A stretch of 27,352 nucleotides of DNA from Candidatus Cloacimonadota bacterium (GTDB lineage Bacteria; Cloacimonadota; Cloacimonadia; Cloacimonadales; Cloacimonadaceae), in assembly GCA_023421135.1 (NCBI GenBank), contig JAEZUG010000098.1:1-27352 (forward strand), given 5' to 3'. Position 1 is the stretch's first letter. The number at the start of each line of letters is the position of its first letter. The notes under the pieces are model-generated. The model saw only the letters and a program-made list of their open reading frames with translations, was not told where the DNA came from and made no database searches. Of the stretch, positions 1-6,818 are shown piece by piece. The position numbers and the translations under genes were made by a program.

Positions 1-471
1 CTGTGGTTTCCATACTCTAGAGATTCGTTCAGGAGTTCTTTAACCTTTTGGCCTCTGATGTTGTAAATTACAAGACTGACTGACGCAGTCTTTGGTACAG
101 AGAAGTTAATAGTAGTTGAGGGATTAATGAATGGAGTAACTGAAGGAGGAGCGTTTTATGATGGGAAGCTTAAGAATTAACTGCGCTTGAATATGCTATA
201 TCCAATGATCGATGTGATACTTACATTAACTGATAAAGATGAGTTCCTTCATTAAAAAGAAAGATGTTTAATCTGTCCCCGGGTAGCATGGCACTTATAA
301 AGCTTCTTGCTAGCTGTTGAAGGTCCGCACATTCCCCTTCCATACTTTCAGAAACATCTAGGGCTAGCACTACATCTATCCCATCATCAAACACGGTGAA
401 TCCAGATCCATTAAGTCCATCAAAGCCATCGTGGACATTTGCTCCAGACACCCTATGTATGGCTGCATCTT
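1..471 (-). pseudogene. Broken secreted vWA-domain protein with C-terminal sorting domain (runs off left edge)
   Basis: On the minus strand, 471-221 encodes a piece of a von Willebrand factor A domain: a hydrophobic strand leads into DVSES, the DxSxS metal-binding MIDAS motif, followed by a helix and an RLNIFLFNEG strand. The frame then stops at 221-223, about a third of the way into a normal vWA domain of some 170-200 residues. After a stop at about 161-163, another open stretch down to position 1 reads TPFINPSTTINFSVP and then LVIYNIRGQKVKELL. This matches the first half of the sorting domain used by the two other secreted proteins in the window. The rest of the vWA fold is missing, so I read this as a gene decayed by internal deletion plus stops. 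The upstream ATG near 468 is also in a different frame. Alternatives are sequencing error or two fused remnants. The end of the sorting domain lies outside the window. Confidence 0.6.
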
Positions 472-494
472 ATTGATTATTCAGGACAGAATAA

Positions 495-523
495 ACATAA
501 TATGCAAGATCATTTCTTGTCAA
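495..523 (-). promoter_or_regulatory. Candidate sigma70-type promoter of the broken vWA gene
   Basis: The minus strand has TTGACA at 523-518. Downstream lie TTATGT at 500-495 (17-nt spacer) and the overlapping TATTAT at 502-497 (15-nt spacer). It sits just upstream of the vWA remnant and fits a surviving promoter of that gene. The -35 is perfect and the -10 is only partly matched. Confidence 0.35.
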
Positions 524-850
524 GCAAGATATTGTCTTTTATCCGTCTTTGATGCTTCACGAAAGACAAGGGGGCAAGTATCAACTGACTGTTTCTACGA
601 TTCAATCCTGATTAATTCATGGTTTCAGAGAATCTTTCTGATCCTGAAATCACTTTTTGCATACTGATATGCATCATTATATTTGTCAAGAATCTGAATT
701 GTGCGTTTTCCCGAGAAGTGAAATACATGTTGCAACAATTCCACAGAACATGACCCCATGCCTGTTTGATTTACCCTAAATACTTATCTTGCTTCCAGAT
801 AGCTCCCTCGTTTGACGGATTATCTATAACTTACTATAGGATATACCTTT

Positions 851-916
851 CCTTAGCTTTCGCTAAGGAATCGCTAAGGCTACGTTAAGGCATCGCTAAA
901 GAATCGAAGGAGGGAG
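851..916. repeat. 11-bp-period GCTAAGG array
   Basis: Four consecutive 11-bp units start with GCTAAGG or a one-base variant: 862-872, 873-883, 884-894 and 895-905, followed by a degenerate GAAGG unit. An inverted copy of the core, CCTTAGC (851-857), precedes them and can pair with 862-868 over a 4-nt loop. The 11-bp phase is the same as in the arrays at 13206-13297 and 25959-26028, but the unit sequence differs. Confidence 0.75.
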
Positions 917-1012
917 CAGGGACGAAGTGATGGAGTAGTGAAGTGGTGAAGTGATGGAGTGTCTGTGTTAAATCTCTTATCTATGCCTGCCGTCATAGCC
1001 CGGAGGGCGAAA

Positions 1013-1190
1013 GATCATAGCGAGGGCGCGAAGCGCAGCGGAGCCCCTCGTTTGTTGTACAGTGTTTTCCGTAAAACAACCAAACCCCCACCCCATTGGA
1101 AAGCTGCGCTTTTCAATAGGGTGGGGGTTTGTAAAAAGGGAAGATTAATACACCAGTTCTTTCCGAGGGGCTCCGCTTCCTCGCTATGAT
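1013..1190. repeat. Nested inverted repeat enclosing a 51-bp palindrome
   Basis: The outer arms are 1013-1050 and 1164-1190. The right arm reverse-complemented matches the left almost perfectly (both begin ATCATAGCGAGG and end AGCGGAGCCCCTCG), apart from about 10 extra bases (GCGCGAAGCGC in place of A) in the left arm. Between them lies the palindrome at 1081-1131. The arrangement resembles a small non-autonomous inverted-repeat element with another palindrome inside. No coding capacity is evident. Confidence 0.75.
1081..1131. repeat. 51-bp near-perfect palindrome
   Basis: Arms 1081-1104 and 1108-1131 pair over 24 positions with two imperfections (94/118 and a G-T at 99/113) around a 3-nt loop TGC. 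The outer 13 bp (CAAACCCCCACCC with its complement) are perfect. Length and loop size are close to those of the palindrome at 26679-26727, which suggests the same class of element. Confidence 0.8.
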
Positions 1191-1240
1191 ATATCGCCTT
1201 TGCAAGGCTTTACTCCGGCATAACTTCCTGACTGAAACCT

Positions 1241-1345
1241 GAACAAGCTCCGTGGATTCCTGACTTCGAGGCTGTATGAAAAGGAGCAGAATGTCCCGAG
1301 GTAGACAGGAAGTCCGGAACGAAGTGGAGGACGCTGAATATAGCC
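1241..1345 (+). repeat. Dispersed repeat, copy 1 (see 27107-27253)
   Basis: This block shares GAACAAGCTCCGTGGATTCC at its left end and a right block of 74 bases, from CTGTATGAAAAGGAGC (1272) to GAATATAGCC (1345), with the copy at 27107-27253 in the same orientation. The right block differs at only two bases. The two blocks are 9 nt apart here and 51 nt apart in the other copy. Similarity stops abruptly after ATAGCC. An open frame (MKRSRMSRG...) crosses it in both copies but has no sign of being a gene. Confidence 0.85.
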
Positions 1346-1373
1346 TCCTTCACGTGTATGACATTTTTGCCAC

Positions 1374-1468
1374 AGAGCTCGGAGAGCTCTACTGCAGGGA
1401 GCTCCGCTACTTCTGCCAAGCTGGAGCTTGGCATCCCTTTACAAACGGGCAGACACGCAGGTCTGCCC
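1374..1468. repeat. Run of three short palindromes, including a GGGCAGAC hairpin
   Basis: Three hairpins follow one another: AGAGCTC-GGA-GAGCTCT (1374-1390), GCCAAGCT-GG-AGCTTGGC (1415-1432) and GGGCAGAC-ACGCAG-GTCTGCCC (1447-1468). The last, with a trailing CCTACA, recurs in opposite orientation at 26081-26102 with loop ACACAG when read on the same strand. They look like REP/BIME-type intergenic palindromes. Confidence 0.75.
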
Positions 1469-1501
1469 CTACAGGCAACTTCACCACTTCATCACTCAAG
1501 A

Positions 1502-1521
1502 AGGCGGTAGGGCGACCGCCT
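1502..1521. repeat. 7-bp-stem hairpin after the 1532-2350 gene
   Basis: AGGCGGT (1502-1508) pairs with ACCGCCT (1515-1521) just beyond the stop codon of the minus-strand gene ending at 1532. On the minus strand it is followed by TTCTTGAG rather than a clean T-run, so it is at best a weak terminator or 3' stabilising hairpin. Confidence 0.4.
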
Positions 1522-1531
1522 CTACCAGCAC

Positions 1532-2350
1532 TTAGAACGAGGGGCTCACAGTGATGCTGAGGAAGGGCGTGGCTCCATCGAAAAAGCTGTTATTCTTGGG
1601 GAAAGTATCGTGATACCAAGGATCCGGCTCAAAGATGGCCGCGCCATTTTCCCAATCCTGCACATCGCTCTTGAGATACCAATTGCCGGATTCGGAGCTG
1701 TTGTAACGTACTCCCACCGCTACGGAGGCAAAGAGGTTCTGATACACTCTCAAGCCACCGCGGATGGAGAATTCCATCCCCAGGCTGGGATCGTTTGTCC
1801 TTTGGGTGGTATAGCTGGTGCCATCTTTTTCAAAGTCATAGACATAGATATAGTCACTGCCCAAAGTATTGAGCTCGCTCACGATCGGCATCTGGCCAAA
1901 AAGCGAGAGCTTGAGGCCGGCATTGACATAGGCTTGGTAGTTTGCCAGAGGTTTGGTGATTCCCGCGTAAGCTGAGAGCAAATCTCCATAGATGATCTCA
2001 TACTGCGCGTCATTCACGTTCAGCACTCCAGCACCCATATGATCCATCAGACCACCCTGGAGCACCAGGAATTGCTTATCGGTCTCGCTGCCTTCGATGC
2101 CGGTGATACCCAGCTTCAGAACGTTCAGGGAAAGGCTGCTCATGCTGCCCAAGCCTTCTACCGAGGAACTATAGACATTGTAGCTGATGGGAAAAAGGTA
2201 GTTCCCCTGGAAGTAATCAGCCATCACGTTTTTGTAATTGACTGGGGTGACAGAGGCGGGGCGGGAACGGGTGATTTCCGTGGTGCCAGTTTGGGCAAAA
2301 GCCAGGGCAAGCAGGGCAAGCATCAAAGCCATAATAAGATAGCGTTTCAA
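1532..2350 (-). CDS. Secreted/outer-membrane beta-barrel-like protein, function unknown
   Basis: 272 residues. The start is a TTG at 2350 preceded by AAAAGGAG with about 6 nt spacing; no better ATG is nearby. Residues 1-20 form a clear signal peptide (MKRYLIMALMLALLALAFAQ). The mature part is rich in alternating hydrophobic/aromatic strands and glycine turns (for example YAGITKPLANYQAYVNAGLKLSLFG and RVYQNLFASVAVGVRYN), and the chain ends in SITVSPSF, a beta-strand with terminal Phe typical of outer-membrane barrels. No enzyme motif is visible. It starts only 15 nt after the dGTPase-like gene and is probably co-transcribed with it. I do not recognise the specific family; an outer-membrane protein of 12 or so strands is inference. 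Confidence 0.75.
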   Translation of the reverse strand: MKRYLIMALMLALLALAFAQTGTTEITRSRPASVTPVNYKNVMADYFQGNYLFPISYNVYSSSVEGLGSMSSLSLNVLKLGITGIEGSETDKQFLVLQGGLMDHMGAGVLNVNDAQYEIIYGDLLSAYAGITKPLANYQAYVNAGLKLSLFGQMPIVSELNTLGSDYIYVYDFEKDGTSYTTQRTNDPSLGMEFSIRGGLRVYQNLFASVAVGVRYNSSESGNWYLKSDVQDWENGAAIFEPDPWYHDTFPKNNSFFDGATPFLSITVSPSF

Positions 2351-2365
2351 GTATAACTCCTTTTT

Positions 2366-3517
2366 TTACCACTTCCAGGGCAGGAAGTAGTCTTTTATTT
2401 CTTCGTTGTAATATCTGTCTGTCATGGTGGCGATAAAATCCCGCACCTGTTCTGCCGGGCTGAATCTCTCCAGATACTCCGGGGCTTTGTGATCCAGGAA
2501 GTGTTTGAAGACCTTGGATTCACGGTTACCCTTGGCGATGTCATCCAAGTACTTATCAAACATCATGCTCATGGTGCGGTAGATAATCTGGTTGGATTTC
2601 TTCACGTTTTCATCGGTGTAGATCCGTCTGTAATTGAAGCGTTTAAGCTCCAGAAGATATTGAGAAGTTTCCTCATCAAAGGCAATCCAATCCTGATCGT
2701 AGCTATTGACGATCACGCTTTTGATCAGGGTCTCGATGATGTGAGAATTGGTGTTGCCCAGGTATTCTGTCACTTCCCGGGGCAGTTCATCCCGCTTCAG
2801 GATGTTGTAGCGGATGGCATCTTCGATATCCTGGCCGATGTAGGCAATGGTGTCCGTGATGCGCACCACGCAGCCTTCCAGGGTGGCAGGCATCCATTGG
2901 GCGGGCTTTCCGGCTTTCTTTTCCAGGATGAAATCGTCTATCTCGGCCTCAGTTTTATTGGTAGCAGGAGAAAGCACCGTGTTGTGCACTTCGCCATCGT
3001 GGCTGATGATGCCGTCCCGCACCTGGAAGGTGAGATTGAGGCCTTTGCCTTTGCGTGAAATATAATCCACGATGTGGAGGCTTTCCAGGTTGTGATGAAA
3101 TTGGCCGATGCCGGCAGCTTCACAACATTGGGAGAGAGCTTTCTCGCCATCATGTCCAAAGGGAGCATGCCCCAGGTCGTGTCCCAGAGCGATGGCTTCG
3201 ATGAGTTCTGTATTCAAGCCCAGATATTTACCGATGGTGCGGGAAATCTGGGAAACATAGGCGATGTGCAGGTTGCGGTTAGTCATCTCCTCATCGATCA
3301 GATTGGTGAAGCTGAAGACCTGAGTTTTGCCATGATAGCGGCGATAGGCTCCGCTGTAAAGAATTCGGTCTCTATCAACCGCAAAGCGGGAGCGCATATC
3401 GTCCGGAACCTCTTCCTTGCTGCGCCAGGCTTTGCTGTCCCGGAAGGCACGCTCGCCCAGGAAGGATTCGTGCCGGGCTCTAATATCTTTGAAGATCTCA
3501 TTTAGTTTAGCTTTCAT
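2366..3517 (-). CDS. dgt: dGTPase-like HD-domain deoxynucleoside triphosphate triphosphohydrolase
   Basis: 383 residues from the ATG at 3517, chosen because GAGG lies 8 nt upstream; an in-frame extension to 3565 has no ribosome-binding site. The family hydrolyses dNTPs (classically dGTP) to the nucleoside and triphosphate, adjusting dNTP pools. The metal ligands of the HD superfamily are present: H84 (NLHIAYV), the H113-D114 pair in ALGHDLGHAPFGHDGEKAL with H117 and H122, and D222 in ITDTIAYIGQDIEDA. The N-terminal RDRILYSGAYRRYHGKTQVF segment is also typical of the dGTPase family. Length fits the shorter bacterial members. True substrate range cannot be read from sequence. It is followed at 15 nt by the outer-membrane-type gene and preceded by a hairpin with a TTGACA box. 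Confidence 0.88.
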   Translation of the reverse strand: MKAKLNEIFKDIRARHESFLGERAFRDSKAWRSKEEVPDDMRSRFAVDRDRILYSGAYRRYHGKTQVFSFTNLIDEEMTNRNLHIAYVSQISRTIGKYLGLNTELIEAIALGHDLGHAPFGHDGEKALSQCCEAAGIGQFHHNLESLHIVDYISRKGKGLNLTFQVRDGIISHDGEVHNTVLSPATNKTEAEIDDFILEKKAGKPAQWMPATLEGCVVRITDTIAYIGQDIEDAIRYNILKRDELPREVTEYLGNTNSHIIETLIKSVIVNSYDQDWIAFDEETSQYLLELKRFNYRRIYTDENVKKSNQIIYRTMSMMFDKYLDDIAKGNRESKVFKHFLDHKAPEYLERFSPAEQVRDFIATMTDRYYNEEIKDYFLPWKW

Positions 3518-3543
3518 AATATACCTCGTATCCAGATAAACTA

Positions 3544-3583
3544 AGAGCCGGGAATGCTCTGTCAAATAGATATTCTCGGCTCT
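3544..3583 (-). promoter_or_regulatory. Hairpin with embedded TTGACA box upstream of dgt
   Basis: Arms 3544-3555 and 3572-3583 are complementary at 11 of 12 positions (AGAGCCGRGAAT). The loop holds TTGACA on the minus strand (3565-3560), and TAGTTT lies 16 nt beyond it, so this may be the dgt promoter. The hairpin could instead end helicase transcripts from the neighbouring gene (stop at 3605), although no strong T-run follows. Confidence 0.4.
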
Positions 3584-3604
3584 GTATATGTTTAGGAAAG
3601 TGTT

Positions 3605-5485
3605 TTAGCGGCTGAACTTGTTTTTCCTGGGTTTGGCATCAGTTGGGCTGTCGCTGCTGTCTCCTGATTTACCGCTGGAACGGCTGTAGCTGCCATCACT
3701 GGATTTGGAGCTGGAACGGCTGTAGCTTCCGGGGCCGCTCTTGCCTCCGGGACGGCTGTAACCGCCTTCGCTCTTGCCTCCTGAACGGCTGTAACCGCCT
3801 TCGCTCTTGCCTCCGGGACGGCTGTAACCGCCTTCGCTCTTGCTGCCGGAGCGGCTATAGCTCTTGCGGGGGGGCTTTTGCACGGTGGAAACGGTGAGGG
3901 TCAAACCTTTGTATTTAAACTTGCTCATGGCTTCCAGCAGTTGTCTCTCGAATTGGCCGTCGATATCGATGAGGCAATGATCCTGATAGATGTCGATCTG
4001 GCCAATCTCTATGCTGCGGGAGACTTTAAGCTGGTTTATATAGCGCATCAGATCACGTTTGGTGAGGCCATGGCTAAGGCCGATATTGAGCTGGAAGGTC
4101 TTGAAGGAGCAATCTTCTTTCTTCTCAAACTTGCCTTCGCGTTTGGGGCGTTCTTCCTGGCCGTGATCCAGATCAGAAATATCTTTGTAATAGTTCAGGA
4201 AGCGGTTGAATTCCACGGAGACAAAGCGTTGGATCAGCTCTTCCCGGCTCAGCCAACTCAGCTTCTTATAGACGTTGGGCAGGAAGCTTTCGATCTCTTC
4301 GGAATTGACTTCGATGCGCTCCACGTTATCCACAAAGTGATAGAGCTGTTTCTCGCAGATTTCTCTGCCACCGGGGGCTTTTGTGTAGGTGATTTCTTTG
4401 CCCAGGCGTTTTTCAACTGCTTTGAGGGCGGCAAGTTCTCGGTGGTGAATGATGGAGATGGAGATTCCGCTCTTTCCGGCTCTGCCGGTGCGGCCGCTGC
4501 GATGAATATAGACGTCCGGATCGGTGGGAACGTTGTAGTTGATAATATGGGTCAGGTCATCGACATCCAGACCTCGGGCGGCGACGTCTGTGGCAACCAG
4601 GAGGCGGACATATTTGGTGCGGAAGCGGTTCATCACCAGCTCACGCTGACCTTGGGAAAGATCTCCGTGCAAAGCATCGGCATTGTAGCCATCCTGCTGA
4701 AGTTTATCGGCAATTTCCTGAGTCTCTATTCTGGTGCGGCAGAAGATAATGCCATAGATCTTGGGGCTGATGTCGGCAACCCGTTTCAGAGCTTGGTATT
4801 TGTCTTTGGCCTGAACTTTGTAGTATAGATGGCGGATGTTGTCCAGACCTTGGTTTTGTCTGTCAACACTGATCTGGTGGGGTTCCTTCATGAAGCTTCT
4901 GGCCAGATGCGCCACTTCCTTGGGCATGGTGGCGGAGAAGAGCAGGCTTTGCTTTTCCTTTGGAGTCTGTTCCATGATGGCAAAAAGCTCTTCTTTGAAG
5001 CCCATATTGAGCATTTCGTCCGCCTCATCCAGGATAAGGAGCTTCACCTGTCCCAAGTGCAGAACGTTCTGACGGATCATGTCGTTCACTCTGCCGGGAG
5101 TGCCTATCACGATGTGAAGTCCGGCTTTCAGAGCTTGCTTTTGAGGATAGATGGGGGCTCCACCGTAGATAGCGGCGGATTTGATGCGAGGCATGTGTTT
5201 GCCATAATCCTGCAGGTCTCCGGCAATCTGCATGCAAAGCTCCCGCGTGGGGCACAGAATCAGGGTCTGCACAGCTAGTTTCTCAATATCTGTAAGTGCT
5301 AAGGCTGGAAAGCCAAAGGCTGCTGTCTTACCCGTGCCGGTCTGGGCGAGGGCAATAAGGTCTTTATCGTTATCCAGTAGCCAGGGAATCACTTCTTCCT
5401 GGATCGGAGTGGGGTTCTGATAATTCAAGTCCCGAGCTGCGCGCAACAAGGGTTCTGGGAGGCTAAGATCGCTAAAATTGGTCAC
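3605..5485 (-). CDS. deaD: DEAD-box ATP-dependent RNA helicase, DeaD/CsdA type with DbpA-like RNA-binding domain
   Basis: A GTG at 5485 preceded by AAGGA at 7 nt is the favoured start (626 residues). A GTG 11 codons earlier (5518) has its AGGA only 2 nt away. In 5518-based numbering: Q motif PTPIQ 36-40, Walker A AQTGTGKT 58-65, PTREL 90-94, GTPGR 139-143, DEAD 164-167, SAT 195-197, HGDLSQGQRE 284-293, ATDVAARGLD 309-318 and HRSGRTGRAG 339-348 make a complete two-RecA helicase core. Residues about 474-546 match the DbpA-type RNA-binding domain. The tail is a low-complexity Gly/Ser/Lys/Tyr/Arg region with 11-residue repeats, then KPRKNKFSR. Such enzymes unwind structured RNA in ribosome assembly and cold adaptation. 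A recognisable promoter was not found; the gene diverges from the 5674 operon. Confidence 0.95.
   Translation of the reverse strand: MTNFSDLSLPEPLLRAARDLNYQNPTPIQEEVIPWLLDNDKDLIALAQTGTGKTAAFGFPALALTDIEKLAVQTLILCPTRELCMQIAGDLQDYGKHMPRIKSAAIYGGAPIYPQKQALKAGLHIVIGTPGRVNDMIRQNVLHLGQVKLLILDEADEMLNMGFKEELFAIMEQTPKEKQSLLFSATMPKEVAHLARSFMKEPHQISVDRQNQGLDNIRHLYYKVQAKDKYQALKRVADISPKIYGIIFCRTRIETQEIADKLQQDGYNADALHGDLSQGQRELVMNRFRTKYVRLLVATDVAARGLDVDDLTHIINYNVPTDPDVYIHRSGRTGRAGKSGISISIIHHRELAALKAVEKRLGKEITYTKAPGGREICEKQLYHFVDNVERIEVNSEEIESFLPNVYKKLSWLSREELIQRFVSVEFNRFLNYYKDISDLDHGQEERPKREGKFEKKEDCSFKTFQLNIGLSHGLTKRDLMRYINQLKVSRSIEIGQIDIYQDHCLIDIDGQFERQLLEAMSKFKYKGLTLTVSTVQKPPRKSYSRSGSKSEGGYSRPGGKSEGGYSRSGGKSEGGYSRPGGKSGPGSYSRSSSKSSDGSYSRSSGKSGDSSDSPTDAKPRKNKFSR
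3738..3860 (-). repeat. 33-bp in-frame tandem repeats in the helicase tail
   Basis: Three exact-length 33-bp units (3738-3770, 3771-3803, 3804-3836) and a partial fourth encode GGKSEGGYSRP/S repeats. Units 1 and 3 are identical and unit 2 differs at two bases, so the expansion is recent. The length is a multiple of three and preserves the frame. Confidence 0.9.
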
Positions 5486-5625
5486 TAATTGTTCCTTAAG
5501 TTTGATTTTGTGTGCCACTTTCCTGTAACGCTCGTTTCTGTAAAGAGATATAATGCGGAGGCAGTACTAAACCCCTCTGAACTCCGTATATGGAGAGGCT
5601 AAAGCGCTGTAAACAGAGAAACAGC

Positions 5626-5654
5626 TTGACAGAATCCAGCCATGGTAAGAATAT
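5626..5654 (+). promoter_or_regulatory. Candidate promoter of the 5674-10182 operon
   Basis: TTGACA (5626-5631), a 17-nt spacer and GAATAT (5649-5654) lie about 20 nt before the ATG at 5674, which has AAAGGA at 7 nt. The -10 match is only partial. A perfect TATAAT at 5549-5554 lacks a -35 partner. Confidence 0.4.
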
Positions 5655-5673
5655 ATCTGAAAAGGATTATTTG

Positions 5674-6033
5674 ATGACTAAAGAGAAGTACACACTTACT
5701 GAACAGCTTGATCCCAAAGATGTTACGGATATTAGTGAGGGACATAAGGCTTCCCTTATGGCTAGCGGACTCTTACCCTATCGTACGTCTCATGGTCGCA
5801 TTGTCTGGGCAAATGACGCCACCCGCATTTATAAGATGGGAAAACGCAGCTCAGCCAAGAGATTCCGCCTTTTTAAACCACGAGCTGCCCACAAAGCCAA
5901 CCGGATTAAAAGAGGTGGCTCAGGAGTTTCCAAACTCCGGGTAGTGAAGGATTTTCTGCCCTTCTTCCTGCTGCTACTAGCTATTGCCGTATTGCTGGTG
6001 GCCGTGGTGAAATACAACTTCCTAATAGGTTAA
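5674..6033 (+). CDS. Small single-pass membrane protein, function unknown
   Basis: 119 residues from the ATG at 5674 (AAAGGA 7 nt upstream). A longer frame from 5590 would overlap the candidate promoter and has no ribosome-binding site. Residues 1-90 are soluble and become strongly basic (GKRSSAKRFRLFKPRAAHKANRIKR), and the last about 25 residues form one hydrophobic helix (DFLPFFLLLLAIAVLLVAVV) with a short KYNFLIG end. The topology suggests a tail-anchored or single-span protein with its basic part in the cytoplasm. I recognise no family. It is the first gene of a run that continues with surE at 18 nt, so it is probably co-expressed with that operon. Confidence 0.7.
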   Translation: MTKEKYTLTEQLDPKDVTDISEGHKASLMASGLLPYRTSHGRIVWANDATRIYKMGKRSSAKRFRLFKPRAAHKANRIKRGGSGVSKLRVVKDFLPFFLLLLAIAVLLVAVVKYNFLIG

Positions 6034-6051
6034 TAGATTGGAGCATAGATT

Positions 6052-6816
6052 TTGAGAATACTACTTACCAATGATGATGGCATACAGGCAGAAGGCTTGC
6101 AAAGCATGGCTCGCTCCCTGCGGGAAGCAGGACATGATATTCTGATTGTGGCTCCCGATACTCAGCGTAGCGCCAGTTCACACTCCATCTCGCTGCATAG
6201 AGATATAGTCGTAAAGAAAGTCGCGGATGAAGTCTATTCTGTGAGTGGCACTCCCGTGGATTGCGTGGTGGTGGCATTGCAGAAGATCAATACCAAGCCG
6301 GTTGATCTGGTGATCAGCGGGGTCAATGCTGGGCAGAATATGGGAGAAGACATCCTCTATTCAGGCACAGTGGCTGCTGCAACCGAAGCGGCTCTTCTGG
6401 GTTACAAAGCCATCGCGGCCTCCATCTGTTCCTACACGGATCAAGTGTATGAGACCTCCGCCTGGTGGATTCCCCGGCTGCTGGAGCTCGGGCTGCACAA
6501 TCTGATTCAACACCTCGAAGTATATAACGTGAACTTCCCTAATCTCCCCAAAGAACAAATCCAGGGGATGAGACTCACTCAGACAGGACACCGTAAGTAT
6601 TACAACTTCATTAAGATAACATCCGAGAACGAGGATGGTTTCAGTTACCAGATAGGTGGAGACAAGCCCATCTGGGAAGAGGCCAAAGGCACAGATGCCG
6701 AAGCTATCTCCGAAGGCTATATCTCCATCACTCCTCTGGGCTTTGATCTCACCCGGGGTGAAGCCTTTCCCGGCATCCTGAACTGGCTGGAAGAAAAGGA
6801 ACTGCTGAAGTTTTAG
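6052..6816 (+). CDS. surE: 5'/3'-nucleotidase SurE
   Basis: 254 residues starting at a TTG with GGAG 9 nt upstream. SurE proteins are metal-dependent phosphatases that dephosphorylate nucleoside monophosphates (and in some species short polyphosphate), usually tied to stress survival. The family signature is visible: MRILLTNDDGIQAEG with metal ligands D8 and D9, the APDTQRSASSHS loop with S40, SGVNAGQN with N92, and the YSGTVAAA segment 103-110. Length is normal for the family. Its stop is 2 nt from the start of pcm, the same surE-pcm pairing found in Escherichia coli, which supports both calls. Confidence 0.96.
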   Translation: MRILLTNDDGIQAEGLQSMARSLREAGHDILIVAPDTQRSASSHSISLHRDIVVKKVADEVYSVSGTPVDCVVVALQKINTKPVDLVISGVNAGQNMGEDILYSGTVAAATEAALLGYKAIAASICSYTDQVYETSAWWIPRLLELGLHNLIQHLEVYNVNFPNLPKEQIQGMRLTQTGHRKYYNFIKITSENEDGFSYQIGGDKPIWEEAKGTDAEAISEGYISITPLGFDLTRGEAFPGILNWLEEKELLKF

Positions 6817-6818
6817 CT

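Larger units (their letters stand above)
524..1531. other. Gene-free, repeat-rich spacer
   Basis: About 1 kb without a credible gene: the open frames are short, lack ribosome-binding sites and resemble no known protein. 524-850 is AT-rich and featureless to my reading. From 851 the region is built from repeats listed separately: an 11-bp-period array, a nested inverted repeat, a dispersed element shared with the right end of the window, and a run of short palindromes. The stretch at 910-960 is low-complexity DNA made of GTGAAGTG and GTGATGGAGT words. Confidence 0.7.

Noticed and set aside
431..667. 78-codon plus-strand frame overlapping the vWA remnant
   Set aside because: Cys/Ile-rich composition, no ribosome-binding site, and it lies opposite the better-supported vWA remnant.
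1276..1554. Small protein conserved in both copies of the dispersed repeat (MKRSRMSRG)
   Set aside because: The frame continues into unrelated sequence in each copy, and the only near-terminal similarity is explained by DNA repeat identity; coding selection cannot be shown.
3878..4828. Long plus-strand frame antisense to the helicase gene (316 codons), and similar long antisense frames at 2489-3058 and 10475-11764
   Set aside because: They are mirror frames of strongly supported genes with no ribosome-binding sites or recognisable motifs.
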